DNA from: Psettodes erumei | Lineage: Eukaryota > Chordata > Actinopteri > Pleuronectiformes > Psettodidae | Direction of reading: 5' to 3' | Length of the DNA stretch: 64,000 nucleotides | NCBI GenBank assembly: GCA_016785225.1 | Contig: JAFBJZ010000952.1 | Coordinates: forward strand, 1,240,001-1,304,000 | Shown: piece after piece, positions 13,501-25,559 of the stretch | Layout of the letters: the number at the start of each line of letters is the position of its first letter | How positions within the stretch are numbered: position 1 is the first letter of the stretch | The notes under the pieces: model-generated | Seen by the model: only the letters and a program-made list of their open reading frames with translations | What the model was told of the DNA's origin: nothing | Databases searched by the model: none | Program-made: the position numbers and the translations under genes

Positions 13501-16500
13501 GTGGTTTTTCTAAACATCATCATGACTTAAATCCTTCCTTACTTCCCCCCTACTGTATAATATTCCAATCATTAATAATCATATGCAAATTATGTAGAGA
13601 GGCAAAAAAGAACCATAATATTAAGCATTTGTAATATAGATGCATAGTGGATAACCTTGATGCCTGACAAAAAAAACTCAAAATACAGTCTCAGAGCTAA
13701 AACAAATATAAATTAATGAAAATTTGGGGTAAATGGGGTTTTTTGTGACCTTAACTAGGTTACATGGCTATTTTTGGAGTACAAAATAATCACTGTATTT
13801 AAAAGAAAGCATAATGACATAATGTGCCTGTCACAAATTATGATGTTGCAGTAAAATGTTGCATGTATAACATTTTCTGAGGTAGAGAACACAAGAGATC
13901 ACAAAGACATCAATAACTGCATGGGTTTTTTTGTCTCTGATGGCCCTCTGTGGAAAAAATAACCCATCTCAATTGTACCCTGTAATTTCAAACCAAACCA
14001 GCAAATAGGTTTGGCCTACAATAAAAAAATGTTTTCAACATTGTATTTGATTTAAATGGAAAAAAACACTGTCCTGTGCACATGGCCCTTTTCAAGAAAA
14101 AAACTAAAAAATCAAACTATTAAATTGTTAAGTACAATATTTGTTCCTGATTGCAGTAAGAAGCACAAACAGTGATCATCCATAGGTAAACAGTGAGTAA
14201 CCCTCTAAATCTGTCCTGTCCAGCCTGCGACTGCCACCCTGAGGGTTCGTTGAGCCACCAGTGCGACCCGGTTACCGGCCAGTGCCAGTGCAGGCAGGGG
14301 GCCACGGGTCGTCGATGCTCCGACTGCCAACCGGGCCAGTGGGGCTTCCCCAGCTGCAGCCCCTGTCAGTGCAACGGCCATGCCGACCTCTGTGACCCCA
14401 GCACAGGGGAGTGTAGGGACTGCAGGGACTATACAGCAGGACACCTCTGTGAACGGTAAGGATACCACCATGATGGTGAGGATAGAATACGCATTGTCAG
14501 GTTGTGCTCTGTTCCTTTGTCTCTGGTCGTCCGACTGATGGTAACTGTCTCCCTCGTTTGTCCTAGCTGTGTGGATGGGTTCTTTGGAAACCCTGTTCTA
14601 GGCTCGGGGGAGCACTGTCGGCCCTGCCCCTGCCCTGGTAACCCCGGCTCGGGTCACTTTAACGGACACTCTTGTCAAGCTGACCCCAGCTCCAACCAGA
14701 TCATCTGTGACTGCAAACAAGGCTACACTGGTGACAGTGACATTTTTGTTACATTTGCTGATCATGTTTTACTCATCTACAGGTCAGGGTACCTACATTT
14801 GTTACTTGTGATAGATAGTGAACAAAATCATAGAAACTCCAGCTAAAGTCACAAATCGGTTAAGAGCAGTTTTGAAGTTAGTTGTTTTGCCATCCATTTT
14901 CTTTCCCAGGGCCCCGCTGTGACAAGTGCGCCCCCGGTTTCTATGGTAACCCGGACCAACCTGGTGGCCAGTGCCTGCCGTGTGAGTGCAACAACAACAT
15001 TGACACCCAGGACCCTGACTCCTGTGACCCCAGGACAGGCCAGTGCCTCAAGTGCCTGTCCCACACCGACGGCCCATCCTGTGCCCACTGTCTGGACGGT
15101 TACTATGGCGACGCTTTGGCCCATGACTGCAGACGTGAGTGATGGTGGCAGATATTAAAGTATTTCTAAAAAACAAAGTGTACTCACATTTTATGTCACC
15201 TGCATGTATACCTGTATCTGAAACATATAAGCACAAAGTAGAACCTGTGTGTCTTCTCTCCGTCTGTTTATTGAACAGGTTGTACCTGTGTGACTGCGGG
15301 AACGATCCAGTCTGCTTGCAGCAACGGACAGTGTCACTGCGAGCGGCGGGCAGGGGCGTGTCCCTGCAGGGAGAACGTCACTGGCCATAACTGCGACCAA
15401 TGCGCTCCTAACCACTGGAACTACGGTCAGGACGGAGGCTGTGAGCCCTGTCGCTGCGACCCACAGCACGCACTGGGAGCTCACTGCAACATGGTGAGGA
15501 AGCGTCAGGGCCTTTGGTGGCATGACAATGGCTCATGCAAAGAATAATCCTGATGAAATTTTGTGCTGTTTTTTTTTTAATCATATATCCTCATCAGTCT
15601 TTATTTACGACAGTTCACAGGCCAGTGCCACTGTCGTCCAGGCTTTGGGGGTAAACAATGCACAGAGTGTGAGCAGTTCCACTGGGGAGACCCTCAAGTG
15701 CAGTGTCAAGGTAACTCACCATGTTAGAAATACACATGATAGGTAGTGCTTGTAAACCGGAATGGGTGTCATGTAACATTTTAATTCCTCTGTGACCCTC
15801 CACACTGTGACACACAGTTAGGCTCTCTATTTGGAACCATAATCCACTCCTCAGTCTTTCAGTTAAAAGAGGACGAGATCAGCTTCCTGCTGTGACCTGA
15901 TGCAGATCACACTAAATTCAATGTGATTTAGAGACAGATTTACCGAGGCTTTTGTACATGTTTGTCAGACGAGTATTGATCGAGCAGGCTTGAGTCACAG
16001 TTTGCCTGCTTCTTTAGTGAAGGTGCACATTAAGGTGGAGGGGGACAAGAACTAAAGGTTTATTATTGATTCCACTGGATTTACAAGGGAAATTTCTCCA
16101 CTGCTTTAGACTTGTCTGCAGTGTTAGGTCTTGATTTTGCTCTCGATGAACCTACTGCAATTTAGCTAGTTTGCCAGAGACAAAGCTTGGTGTAATTTCA
16201 GAGTAACAAGCTCAGAAGACACACTGGGCATCACATTATCTCAAAATGAACAAAGACACACATTGCATAAATGCTATGACCGGCTTTAAGGGCTACAGAC
16301 TTTTACCTCAACAAAAAGCTTGTCATTCAGACAAGGCTACACATAAAAATGAAGGAATGTGAGCTCTGTTGACTGTGTTGCAGCACAAAGAAAGCAAAGA
16401 GTTTGTGAGCGCAGTAAGTTCTTGCAAATTTGCAGCAGTCAAAGTCAAAGACAGCTTTATTGTCAACTATGCTACAGGACATACAGCACAATTGAAATTA

Positions 16501-19500
16501 CGACCCTTGCGGACCCACGGTGAAAGCAAAGGTATAAGAAATATAAACATATAAAATATATATAAATATAATTTAAACGAAAGACTTTTTAGGTTAGGGC
16601 AGCATCAGTCCTTCAGAATGTAAGGCAATACACAAAAAGATTCTCAGAAACTAAAATATAGACCAGCACCTGCAATGAAAACAGAATCCAGTTATTTTAC
16701 AAGAGGGGAGGGGAGTGGACAGTTTGTATTCACTACACTTGAATCTGAACTCGAAGTCACTACAAGCTGCAGCTGCACTCAATTTTGTTTGGATAAGACA
16801 TTTGAAGTGTGGCTGCCGTCACCTCAGAATTACTGAGATATTGACTTTGTCAAAACCACCTACACCTGCTGCAGTCTGAGCTTCCTGCCCAGCACTTCTG
16901 ACCCTGTCCCTTCGTCTTTACATTGGATTTAGTTTGTTCTCTTTCTGTGTTGCTGCATCTCACTATTATTTCTGTGAAGTTTACTTTAATGACAGAATAA
17001 AACCTAAAGATTTTAATATTATCATGCACTATTTCATGAATAAATCTGGCTCACGGTTATGCGTTTTGTGGAAGTAAGTCTACCTGCCTTAGTCAGGCTT
17101 GAGTGGATTCTCTGTTTGATCTGATCATCTTTCTGTTTCCTCTTCTCCCTCACCTCCTCCCTTCAGAATGTAACTGTCACCCGCTGGGCTCAGAGATGGC
17201 CCAGTGCAACCGAACCACGGGAGCATGCGAGTGCCGTGAGGGTGCAGCGGGGAAGCGGTGTGACGAATGCGCTCGGGGCTTCACTGGGGTCTTCCCCAAA
17301 TGTGTCGGGTGTCACCCTTGCTTCCAGCTGTGGGACGATGCGCTGTGTCAGATCAAAAGGGACCTGGAGCACATTCAGTACACCGTGCAGAAGATCCTGG
17401 AGAGTGGGATCACGCCGGGCATCGGGGACACGCGCATCAAAGAACTGGAGCAGAAGCTGAAGCTGGTGCAGCAGCTGATCAGCGGGGAAGACAGAGACAG
17501 GATCCACCAACTGATTGGACAGAGCATCGATGACCTCAGGTAATGATGTCATACTGTGTTTGGATGTTCTTTTTTTTCACCTGCACCCTAAAAACTAACT
17601 AATCAGTACCTAATGATCCAGGGCTGAGATTGCGATGACCGACGGCCGTCTGATGGGCGTTAGCAGAGAGCTAAATGCAACTGCAGAAGAAGAAGGGGTG
17701 CTGAGACGCACGTTGGATGATCTGGAGAGAGAGCTAAGGGATATCAACACCACCGTGGCTCACAAACATAGTCTGCTGGATGACTACCTCACAGCAGGAT
17801 TTGCAGGTAGCAAAATCAATTATGCTCACAAAAATGTCTTATCACCAACTCAGCATCAGCAGACTATAAAATGTGTGTAATGTGTGTAAATATACCATAG
17901 ATAATTAGGGATTATTCATAGCTATTAATCACAAACACGTCTCATCACAGATCAGTTTGAGAAAGTGAAGAAGTATTATCGAGAGTCGGTGCAGGCTGAG
18001 GAGAAATGCAATGCCTCAGTGTCTGGTCCTCTCAGCCCCGTGGAACAGTCCAAAGAAACCCGCCGTGTTACTGAGGACCTTCTGGATGCCAGTAAAAGCA
18101 AGTTCCTACGGGCTCTTGCTGCTCAGAACAAATCGCTGAACGAGCTGCAGCAGAAGGCCCACGACCTGGACAAGAAGGTCCATCACCTCAGTCACAAGGT
18201 AGGCAGCATTTTCATTTTGAGGTGGAATACAATTAGAAAAGAAAGAAAACCAAAGCCATAAAAATCAGCAGTGATCACAGTGTATGAACTGAAGAATAAG
18301 CAATATGTGTATCACAACAAAAGTTTGCAAGGTCTCCTCAAGCAAAACCCAAGTGAAATCTTTGATTCATGTGACTTTAAGAATATTAGTAGACCACCTT
18401 TATCCAGTAAGGCACAACAATACAAATCTGCCCAATTTGTTGTGAATACAGCGAGGTTACTTCTAAGACGAGACAATGCTCTTGTTTTGCCTCATAACTG
18501 TTAATACATTTGATGTTCTGAAGTCCTACAGTGATATCTAGTGGCCAATGTCGTATTGCTGTGCACAGGGTCAGTGGAAATCCATTATCAGTTTAAGTGT
18601 ACCTTATATTTTGAATACTGTCACAGTTTTACCTTACTGTCAAACAGACCTATTTGGGTCTAAACAGCTGACCTACATTTGAGAAAATGTAATTCAGAAG
18701 GAAAGGACTGTGTGACAGTAAGCTGTGAAAATATTTCTAATATAACATGCACTTAAACTGGTATTGGATTTTTAGGTAGGTGTTGTTGTTGTTTTTGACC
18801 TCATGCACAGCAGTATTTTAAAAATGTATATTTACTTATCTTTTTATTCCACTCACTCAATTGTTTCCACGTAAATGGAAATGCTCCCTTTAGGTATGTG
18901 GTGGCCATAGCAATGCCAGTGTAAATGGCAGCTGCCCAGATAGCCAGTGCGGTGGAGCCGGTTGCCGTGACGATCAGGGTAACCTTGTATGTGGAGGAGA
19001 GGGATGCAACGGGACAGTTAGCACGTCTGCAGCAGCACTGAATCATGCCAGAAACGTCACCGACAGTCTGAACGCTGCTAACGAGGAGCTGCAGGGTGTC
19101 CTAAGAAAGGTGCTGATGTTTTCACTGAATACACAGAAGAGTTGGCGTGATGGTGTATCATCTTTGTCTGAGCTCTTGGTTCTCTGTGTCCAGCTCCAGG
19201 ATATAGCCTCTCTGACACAGGATGTGAAAAACCAGGCAATGAACACGGTGGAGAAAGCCCAGGAAAAGAAGGACTACTTTGAAAACAACAACAAGAAGCT
19301 CAAAGAATTCATTAAGAAGATCAAAGATTTCCTCACTGGTATGTTGAGGACTGGTCATCATTGTAGAACGTCTGCTCTGATCTTCAATTGTTTCTGCATT
19401 TTAAATATGTTGTCTCTCCGTCCTCCCTGCTTTACAGAGGAGGGAGCAGATCCAGAGAGCATAGAGAAGGTGGCCGAGCAGGTCCTGATGATCACGTTGC

Positions 19501-22129
19501 CTTTCAACAGGACCACGCTGGACAAAATGATCATGCAGATTAAGGACAGCCTCTCCAACCTCAGCAATGTTGATGGGATCATCAACCAAACCTCGCAGCA
19601 CATCAGCAAAGCCAAGGAGCTGCTGGACAAAGCAAAAGATGCCAAGTAAGATCACATTTATCCTCAAAGCTCACCTTTCGTTTGTGGATCCGTATAAAGC
19701 TCAAGGTGTTTAAAAAACAATTTGTTGTTTCATTAGGATTAAGGAATAAGACTATTTCTTGTAAGTGGCTTTAGTGTCACATGTAACCAACATATATGAC
19801 ATTTTGGGACTGTATCTCCCAAAATGTCAAACTTTTGATCTGACAGTTGATTATCTGTGTATTTCCAGCTCGTTTCCACTGCCCCCATGTGGCCAAAATC
19901 TATTGTAATATACAATTGTAAATGTAATATATCAATATAACAACACCATAGTACTGTAAAATACCCCTTCATTAACATGTGATATTTCCATGTGACTCTC
20001 ATGGCGTTTCTCCAAATAAATGCAATGAGAATCAGTTGTCCATTAGCTGTCACAAGAGATAGTACACTGGTCACACTTTTCACAATGCTTTCCAGAACAC
20101 ACCTCTTTCTGTTTTAATTGTGCCTTTACTTTACATGTTTTGTTTGTTTCAGTCATTTTAAAGTAGCAGTGACTTTGTGCTGGTGTGCTTATCTAATTTC
20201 TGGTGGTGGCTTTATGCAGGATGGCAGCAGAGGGAGTGAAGGATACGGCCAATAACACCAAGCAGGCGCTGGACGAGGCTGAGAAGGCCATAGAGAGAGC
20301 GAGGACAGCCCTGATGGAGGCCCACGAGAACCTAAACGGCACAAGGAATGCTACTGCTGAGGTGCAGCGTGTCTGAAAACTGACTGCGTTCTCTGTACTA
20401 CCTCCACAGTGGACCACCTGCCTGTAGAATGAGCACTTTAATTCAAGTGCTGTGTTTTCTTTTTCAGCACTGCATACTTTATTCTTTCGAATCTCCCCTT
20501 TTCCCACCTGTAATTTGGTATTTTTTTTAATGGCTCATTTCCTCCCAGGTGGATGAGAGGCTGTGGCAGTTGGACAATAAGCAGATGGAGGTCATGATGC
20601 GTTTAAACAACCTCTCCATTGGGGTGGAAGCTCTGAGGAACAAGACAGAGCAGAACAGGCAGATGGCAAGGGATGCCAAAGCACTGGCCGACAATGCCAC
20701 ACACCAAGCGTCCTCACTGGAGCAGGTGAGTATGTGGGTGGTGTATGAGTGGATAAATAATGTGGATTTTTTTTTCTTCCAGTAAATGTAGCAAAACCAC
20801 AACTAACAGTACTGTGTTCTCTCCCAGAGCTTGAACGACACAGAAAAACGATTCCATGAGCTCCAGATGAAGGTGGACTCTCTTGACAAGGAGTCCGGTG
20901 GTCTGAACAGCATTAACCAGAGGGCAATGGACATCAAAAAGGAGGCAGACAACCTCTTAAATAAAGCTGCCACTGGGATAAAACAACTGGACAGTGAGTA
21001 CATGAAGCAGCTCTTTTTGAGGCTACATACAACACATTTCCATTTAGCCTGGGAGGAAATTAGAGTGAGTTAGTGTTAGTGTAACATGACAGTTGCAATA
21101 TCAACTATTTCGGAAAGGATTTACTGTGATTACTCTTTGGTTTTTAAGGGCAAAAATTGGCATAAATATTACTTATTTTGTCATCAACAACCTAATTGCA
21201 TATCAGAAAATATCAAAACTGCTACCTTCACCTCTGTTTTGGCTTTGAGGATTTCAGATCAATCTTCTTTGTCAGCTTCAGCTTCATCAGTGTTGTCCAA
21301 TGTTCACCTTACTCTGTTAAAAAACACTGTGTTCACACTACACTTAACACTTACTTCTGAGAGAGAGCCACAGAAAGTCTATTTAGGGGCTGATGCTCAC
21401 TGACATGCTGTACCATCAGGTTACCTACAGTATGTTCCAATAATACAATCCATTCCCAGCTGATTCATAACAGAAATACTACTGTTTGTGCACAGGTTTG
21501 TCTTCTAATTGTGTAGTTGACAAGCCAGTTAGTTTATCAAAAGAAAGCATGTAACAATACAAAAAATGGTTGATGCCCTGAAATGAAAGTAATAAATGCC
21601 CTGAGGAGGGCAAATCAATCCTTTTAGATTCTAGGTTTCAGCTTTAATTGTTGAGGTTTGCTCTGGTCAAAAGTGCCTGCTGGCTGCAAAACGTTGTAAG
21701 TGAGTGACATGTTGAGCTACAAAAATATTTATAACAATCCATTTCATATGGAGCATTCCGGCAACTCACTATGGAAACAAGAATTCCTAGAATTAATTCA
21801 GATGGCCTTTACTCACTGTGGTCTGCACCTCACTGTGTGTGAGTTATCAGTACATATTGAATTCAATAATTATGACTTATAATTAGCCTCATGGTTCCTG
21901 CGGAGAAATGATTCATCCTTAATAGTTTTCAACTGTACATTGCCCTCCTCCTCCATTTTGAGCTCTGTCTCGCTCTGTCTGTGCGGCCGCAGGACTGGAG
22001 AAAAAGTTCAAGAGCAACGAGCGGCGGATGCAGAAGCAGCGCATGGAGCTGGACGAGCTGAAGGAGAACGCCACCGTGGTGCGGGACCAGATCCGTGAAC
22101 AGGTGCAGAAGTACAGTAACTGCGTGTGA
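1799..22129 (+). CDS. lamb4: Laminin subunit beta, lamb4-like (5' end outside the window)
   Basis: This is a secreted basement-membrane chain that would pair with alpha and gamma chains into a laminin trimer. I joined 32 coding exons by GT/AG sites, phase and similarity to the laminin beta family: 1799-1934, 2217-2290, 2638-2826, 3285-3348, 3615-3817, 4004-4124, 4540-4728, 4988-5167, 5257-5369, 5650-5729, 5969-6125, 7854-7994, 8906-9067, 9165-9286, 11338-11458, 12082-12274, 12417-12560, 14224-14455, 14567-14730, 14910-15134, 15279-15493, 15614-15710, 17167-17539, 17622-17806, 17951-18198, 18894-19109, 19194-19338, 19438-19645, 20220-20361, 20549-20725, 20828-20993, 21993-22129. They sum to 5319 nt, or 1772 residues plus TGA, with no internal stop. 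About 70 N-terminal residues (signal peptide and first LN exon) must lie upstream. The symbol rests on lying just upstream of lamb1 in the same direction and on divergence from lamb1; a lamb2-like identity cannot be excluded by eye. Confidence 0.85.
4004..6125 (+). CDS. lamb4: lamb4 exons 6-11 (visible): first LE (EGF-like) array
   Basis: The exons at 4004-4124, 4540-4728, 4988-5167, 5257-5369, 5650-5729 and 5969-6125 encode laminin-type EGF-like modules with regular cysteine spacing and the usual CDxCxxxTxGxxC-like pattern. Recognisable segments are DLPWRPAE, HFDMAVYLATGN, GQCRCKANVKG and EYWGLSNDL. The final exon ends in the start of the LF domain (PGYF, YKYEAED), and its 3' part is seven codons longer than in lamb1. 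The donor at 4125 (gtggaa) is weak but is required by phase and by the conserved Cys pattern. Confidence 0.9.
6796..6820. repeat. Perfect 9-bp inverted repeat in a lamb4 intron
   Basis: AATTGAATT at 6796-6804 and AATTCAATT at 6812-6820 are perfect reverse complements across a 7-nt loop. The surroundings are AT-rich, so this may be chance or a remnant of a small transposon. Confidence 0.5.
7854..7994 (+). CDS. lamb4: lamb4 extra exon: Arg/His-rich insert in the LF domain
   Basis: This 141-nt exon of exactly 47 codons has phase 0 at both ends and no counterpart in lamb1, where the flanking exons join directly. A long pyrimidine tract and cag precede it, and the donor is gtgtga at 7995; reading on would hit an in-frame TGA. 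The product is basic, with RRHRRHRR in its middle and further Arg/Gln/His residues after it. It contains two overlapping R-X-R/K-R matches (RHRR), the motif cut by furin-type convertases. Because it is symmetric, skipping it would keep the frame. Its presence in mature mRNA is inferred from the open frame and splice sites. Confidence 0.72.
8906..12274 (+). CDS. lamb4: lamb4 exons 13-16 (visible): LF (laminin IV type B) domain
   Basis: The exons at 8906-9067, 9165-9286, 11338-11458 and 12082-12274 encode the globular LF domain that separates the two LE arrays in beta chains. Seen directly are TWTGPGFARV, DNIPYAMEYDIMIRYE, the RCGN segment and ILIDSLVLIP across the last junction. The exon ending at 9067 uses the donor gtctgt; phase and the paralogue require it even though a stronger gtgagt starts four bases later. 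The domain is shorter at two exons than in lamb1 (122 versus 128 and 121 versus 133 nt). Confidence 0.88.
10558..10591. repeat. (GA)n microsatellite in a lamb4 intron
   Basis: About 17 GA units, followed by a G-rich stretch. It lies next to a short GC-richer segment (about 10440-10620) whose nature I do not recognise. Confidence 0.95.
10741..11060 (+). repeat. Dispersed repeat, copy A
   Basis: The segment starting TCAAAGTCACAGTCAGC and including the stretch ACAGGACATACAGCAC (about 10741-10880) recurs with small changes at 16439-16595. The order of blocks is the same: AGCTTTATTGTC, GGACATACAGCAC, AATTGAAATTACG, CGGACCCAC, then AT-rich sequence. The remainder to about 11060 is assigned only because it continues without a break. 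By eye this is a common teleost interspersed repeat; I cannot name the family. Confidence 0.7.
12417..17290 (+). CDS. lamb4: lamb4 exons 17-23 (visible): second LE array
   Basis: The exons at 12417-12560, 14224-14455, 14567-14730, 14910-15134, 15279-15493 and 15614-15710, with the first third of 17167-17539, encode the C-terminal series of about eight LE modules. Conserved markers are CRCKPNVMGRHCDQCAPG, WGFPSC, CPCPG and PFCFEP-type neighbours. The module that carries YIGSR in human LAMB1 reads YTG-PR here across the 14730/14910 junction. The intron 12561-14223 is AT-rich and holds a TTTATTTAATCAGG motif, similar to a frequent teleost repeat. Confidence 0.9.
16439..16595 (+). repeat. Dispersed repeat, copy B
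   Basis: This is the second copy of the repeat at 10741, in the same orientation. It lies in the intron between lamb4 exons at 15710 and 17167. The two copies share roughly 120-140 bp with clear block identity, and copy B lacks about six bases before the GGACATACAG block. Confidence 0.75.
17290..22129 (+). CDS. lamb4: lamb4 C-terminal coiled-coil exons
   Basis: The end of 17167-17539 plus exons 17622-17806, 17951-18198, 18894-19109, 19194-19338, 19438-19645, 20220-20361, 20549-20725, 20828-20993 and 21993-22129 encode Leu/Glu/Lys/Gln-rich heptad sequence, the coiled coil that assembles with alpha and gamma chains. EEGADPESIEKVAEQVL and FIKKIKDFLT are family landmarks. The chain ends Ser-Asn-Cys-Val, keeping the near-terminal cysteine that links beta to gamma in laminins. 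The 373-nt exon equals the sum of two lamb1 exons (182 + 191). Donors at 20362 (gtgcag) and 19110 (gtgctg) are weak but phase-consistent. Confidence 0.9.
18894..19109 (+). CDS. lamb4: lamb4 beta-knob exon
   Basis: The first half of this 72-codon exon encodes the laminin beta-knob, the short cysteine loop that interrupts the coiled coil in all beta chains. Six cysteines fall in the family pattern, with CGGAGC and CGGEGC. Unlike lamb1, it carries several N-glycosylation sequons: N-A-S, N-G-S and N-G-T within the knob, and N-V-T just after it. Confidence 0.88.
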
Positions 22130-22710
22130 GGATGTCACAATTCCCTGTTTACTGTTTGCTGCTGCAGTCCAGAGCGGCGTATGACTGACCCATGAGAATG
22201 AGACACCGCTCTGGAACCTCCATGTTTTTTTCACTGGTGTTTCATCTTTTACACATTACCTGTCAAGTGTTATATCACAGAAATGCCTTCTTCTGTCCAT
22301 GTACTGTACCATATCATATCAGCACTATACTGTGTGCTGCTGATGTCTGTAAGCTATTACAACAAGTGAATGACCTGTGGAGAGTATTTTTTCACTGTAT
22401 AGGCCGTGATGATTGATTTAATAAATGATAAACAGAAAACATGTATCAGAGTATGTTATCAGAAAATTGTTATTTTGACCAAAACATTTTATGTGTTTTT
22501 AATGTAATCTGACCATGTGATGGTAGTGTGGTATTTACAATATGACATCCCTACTGAGAAATACATGGACATTTTTGATTTCATAAAAATTACATCTTGT
22601 GTTTATTTTTATTACAAAAAAAACTATTGATTAAATACATATAAATGCATATGTAAGTATTCTTATAAGCAAAATTAATTCTGAGTTGTGATGATGGAGA
22701 CAAAATAAAT
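22130..22710 (+). other. lamb4: lamb4 3'UTR with two poly(A) signals
   Basis: Non-coding sequence follows the TGA at 22127-22129. Canonical AATAAA hexamers lie at 22420-22425 and 22704-22709. Which one is used cannot be told from sequence. Confidence 0.6.
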
Positions 22711-25559
22711 TTGATACAGTTTATGTAACAACATGACACCATGTGTCCTGTTTGTGTGATGATGTGCCATGATGATGTGCGATATTTACAAGTTTTGTGT
22801 TCACATGTAACACATTTGCAACAATAGATGTTTCATGCAGTTGTTTCAGTCCGTGGTCACAAGGGGATGCAGTATGTTTTCTCTTTGTTCAGCTATCTTT
22901 ACGTCTGTTCCAGCTTCTATCCACTTTTCACAACAGACACTTTGACATGTTTTGGCAGGGAAAATACATGTGTGTTGAATAATGATTATTATTGATAATA
23001 AATCCCTTTACTTGAGCCATTTCCAGGACCCTGCTATGCTAGAAGAAGACTCACTGCAGCTTCCTCAGACACTTAATAGAAAGGAATTGTCATTAATGGC
23101 ACTACTTCAAACTAATTTCTTTACTGCTATGACAAGTCAAACTGTCTGCTTTGAAAAAAGACCTCTAACAAACCCAGCCAGGTGTTTTCTCATAACTGGA
23201 CAACTACCCACACCGTTTGTGTGTGTGTTTGCGCTTCATTCTGAAATGCACTGTTGGTTCACTGTCATCTGTGCTATTTTTGGCACACAGCTATTTGCAA
23301 TGAAAGAGCTCCAAAAGCCCACTGTACACAACCAAAGTTAGCAACTAGCCCAGCAAAAACAGCAAGTTCACCATCTCAATAATATCTTAATAAGATTATG
23401 ATGTCAGTGTTTTGTTTTGCAGCCACATAATGTAAAAGTGCAATATGAGTTAATGTTACGCCCAGCTCTCTCACTTTTGACTGTCTGTCTGTCATAAGGG
23501 GAGGCGTGTGACGCCCTCTTTCTCATATGTGAGCATGTAACCAGCTTCTGTAGTGTTTTTTTTTAATAATGCAAATTTTAATACAGGACACCTGCACCTG
23601 ATTGGAGCCACAACCACTGGAGGTGTGGCCATGCTGTCTCTGATTGGAGCGCAACATGTTGTATTTTTTAAGCTCATCATGTGTTTTTTATGAAGCCCCA
23701 ACCAATAAATACATTATTTTTTATGAAATATCTATCAATTATCATCAATATAATTTAATTAAAATTTCATCCTTCTTATTTTCACAATTTCACAGTTTGT
23801 CGTATTGTATATTAGTTCATTTCATAATGGTGTTTTTCCCAAAATGGCCTTTCATTTCAGAATGTTTTTCAGGAGAATGACTTTTTTATAGAAATGGTTA
23901 CATAATAAATGATAAATATTTCAGAATAATACATAATGTTTCATAATAATGGGCAAATATTCCATTATAATGACGTAATTTTTTTAATGAATTTTGAGTC
24001 AATTGGGGCGCCATGCTTTCTGATGATGCTTTTCTCAGGGAACGGTGCTGTTCTCTGCAGGGTTCTGGCACTGGATCCTGAGCTCTAACAAAGAGAGGCT
24101 GTCCTCCGGCAGCACAGAGAATGTGTAATATGACAGAGATTTACAGCAGGCTTTGTCCTGGAGAGCTCGGGCTGCCCAGCAGTGAGGCTCAAACACCTGG
24201 ACAAACCCCACACTGTGTTCGAGAGGGGACTGCACCTGTACACTTGTCGAACTTAATGCTACAGAAGATGAATTCATTGGATTAAATATAAGATACACGA
24301 TGGTCTTTGTTCCCTACTGTATGACTTACTGAAAGAAACCATCCCAGCCACCTGTTGGGGGAGGCTCATGTTTTGAGGCCGAGCAGGCAGTCTGGGATCT
24401 GTGCGCGGGCACGGGTGCTGCTCTGGGTGCAATCAAAGGGAACCTAATCCATCCAGCAGGGAGCGCGCATTCCTGCTCCACAGTCAGAGCAGCACAGTGC
24501 GCAGACCGGGGCTCCTCGGAAAATGTGCAGTGGGTTTGTAGAAGAAAACCTGTCAAGGGAACCAACTGTTCATATCCAAAATCTAATTGACTTTTTTGTG
24601 AGTATTTATATAAAAATACATTATTACGGACACTGTTTGTCGAGAAATATTGTTTTTAGTCTCTTCTTTTGCTTCTGTAACCTTTTGCTTATATAGCTCA
24701 TATCATAGCATGTTTCATGTATGTAATAATAATAAACAATAATAATAATATATCTGTATTTCCACAAGTGGCAATGGTTTTACATGGGACACATCTGTAG
24801 GAAACTAGCTTTCAGAGAATCATATTTTGTTTAAGGTAGTTTTTAATGTAGCTTATATTCATGTACATCATGTCATGTACATGCAAACATTTTGACAACA
24901 AAAAACATATTCAAGCAATCAGCTGAGATGCCTATTAATGAAAAGGATTGTTTTATCACTTTATTTATTTTTTTATTTTTTTACAGAAGCTGAATATTGC
25001 CATGGAAAGTAATCCGCTTTTCTGATTCTAAACTAGCTGTCAGTACATTTATGCTATTTGTATATTTAATTAAATTATATTGTGGGTTGTGTTTTTTTTT
25101 TTGATATCTCAGATGTTTTTATTGACAATACAGTGACTAATGAGGCAAATCCAGGGTGGAAGTAATAGTGGTAAATAACAATTTTGTACCATTTGTGGAG
25201 ATTGACTGTGATCAGTGACTGTACCCAGACGGTGTGTGCAGATTGAAAGGTAGATAACCATAACAACTACAGCTGCACTGACACACAGATAATAGAGTCT
25301 GATCTAGTTCTGTATTGTAGCCCATATTCTTTGATGATTTGAACAGTTATTTTTGTTACTGATTCATCTTCAAGGGCATGTGTCAGTAAAATGTGTTTCA
25401 CTTTAATGGAGACAAATGTATGCAGACTGGTTGAAAGTGGTCATTACTTCTGTTTCCAGAGGCTCCTAGAAAAAAAAAACTGTGGTCAGTAAAAAACAAA
25501 TAAACAAAAACAACCAATAATATTGTTTCAAATGGCCTATTCGCAACAGGCTACTTTTT
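22711..25559. other. Intergenic DNA between lamb4 and lamb1
   Basis: About 2.8 kb, mostly AT-rich. At about 23640-24010 there is a stretch of A/T homopolymers and repeated AATAAT/ATAAATG words that looks like a decayed transposon. At about 24035-24560 the composition becomes GC-richer, with two short minus-strand open frames that I do not recognise. I see no convincing gene. Confidence 0.6.

Noticed and set aside
14205..14471. Minus-strand frames opposite the LE exons
   Set aside because: They are shadows of the coding strand. The + strand has the conserved LE cysteine pattern and matching splice sites.
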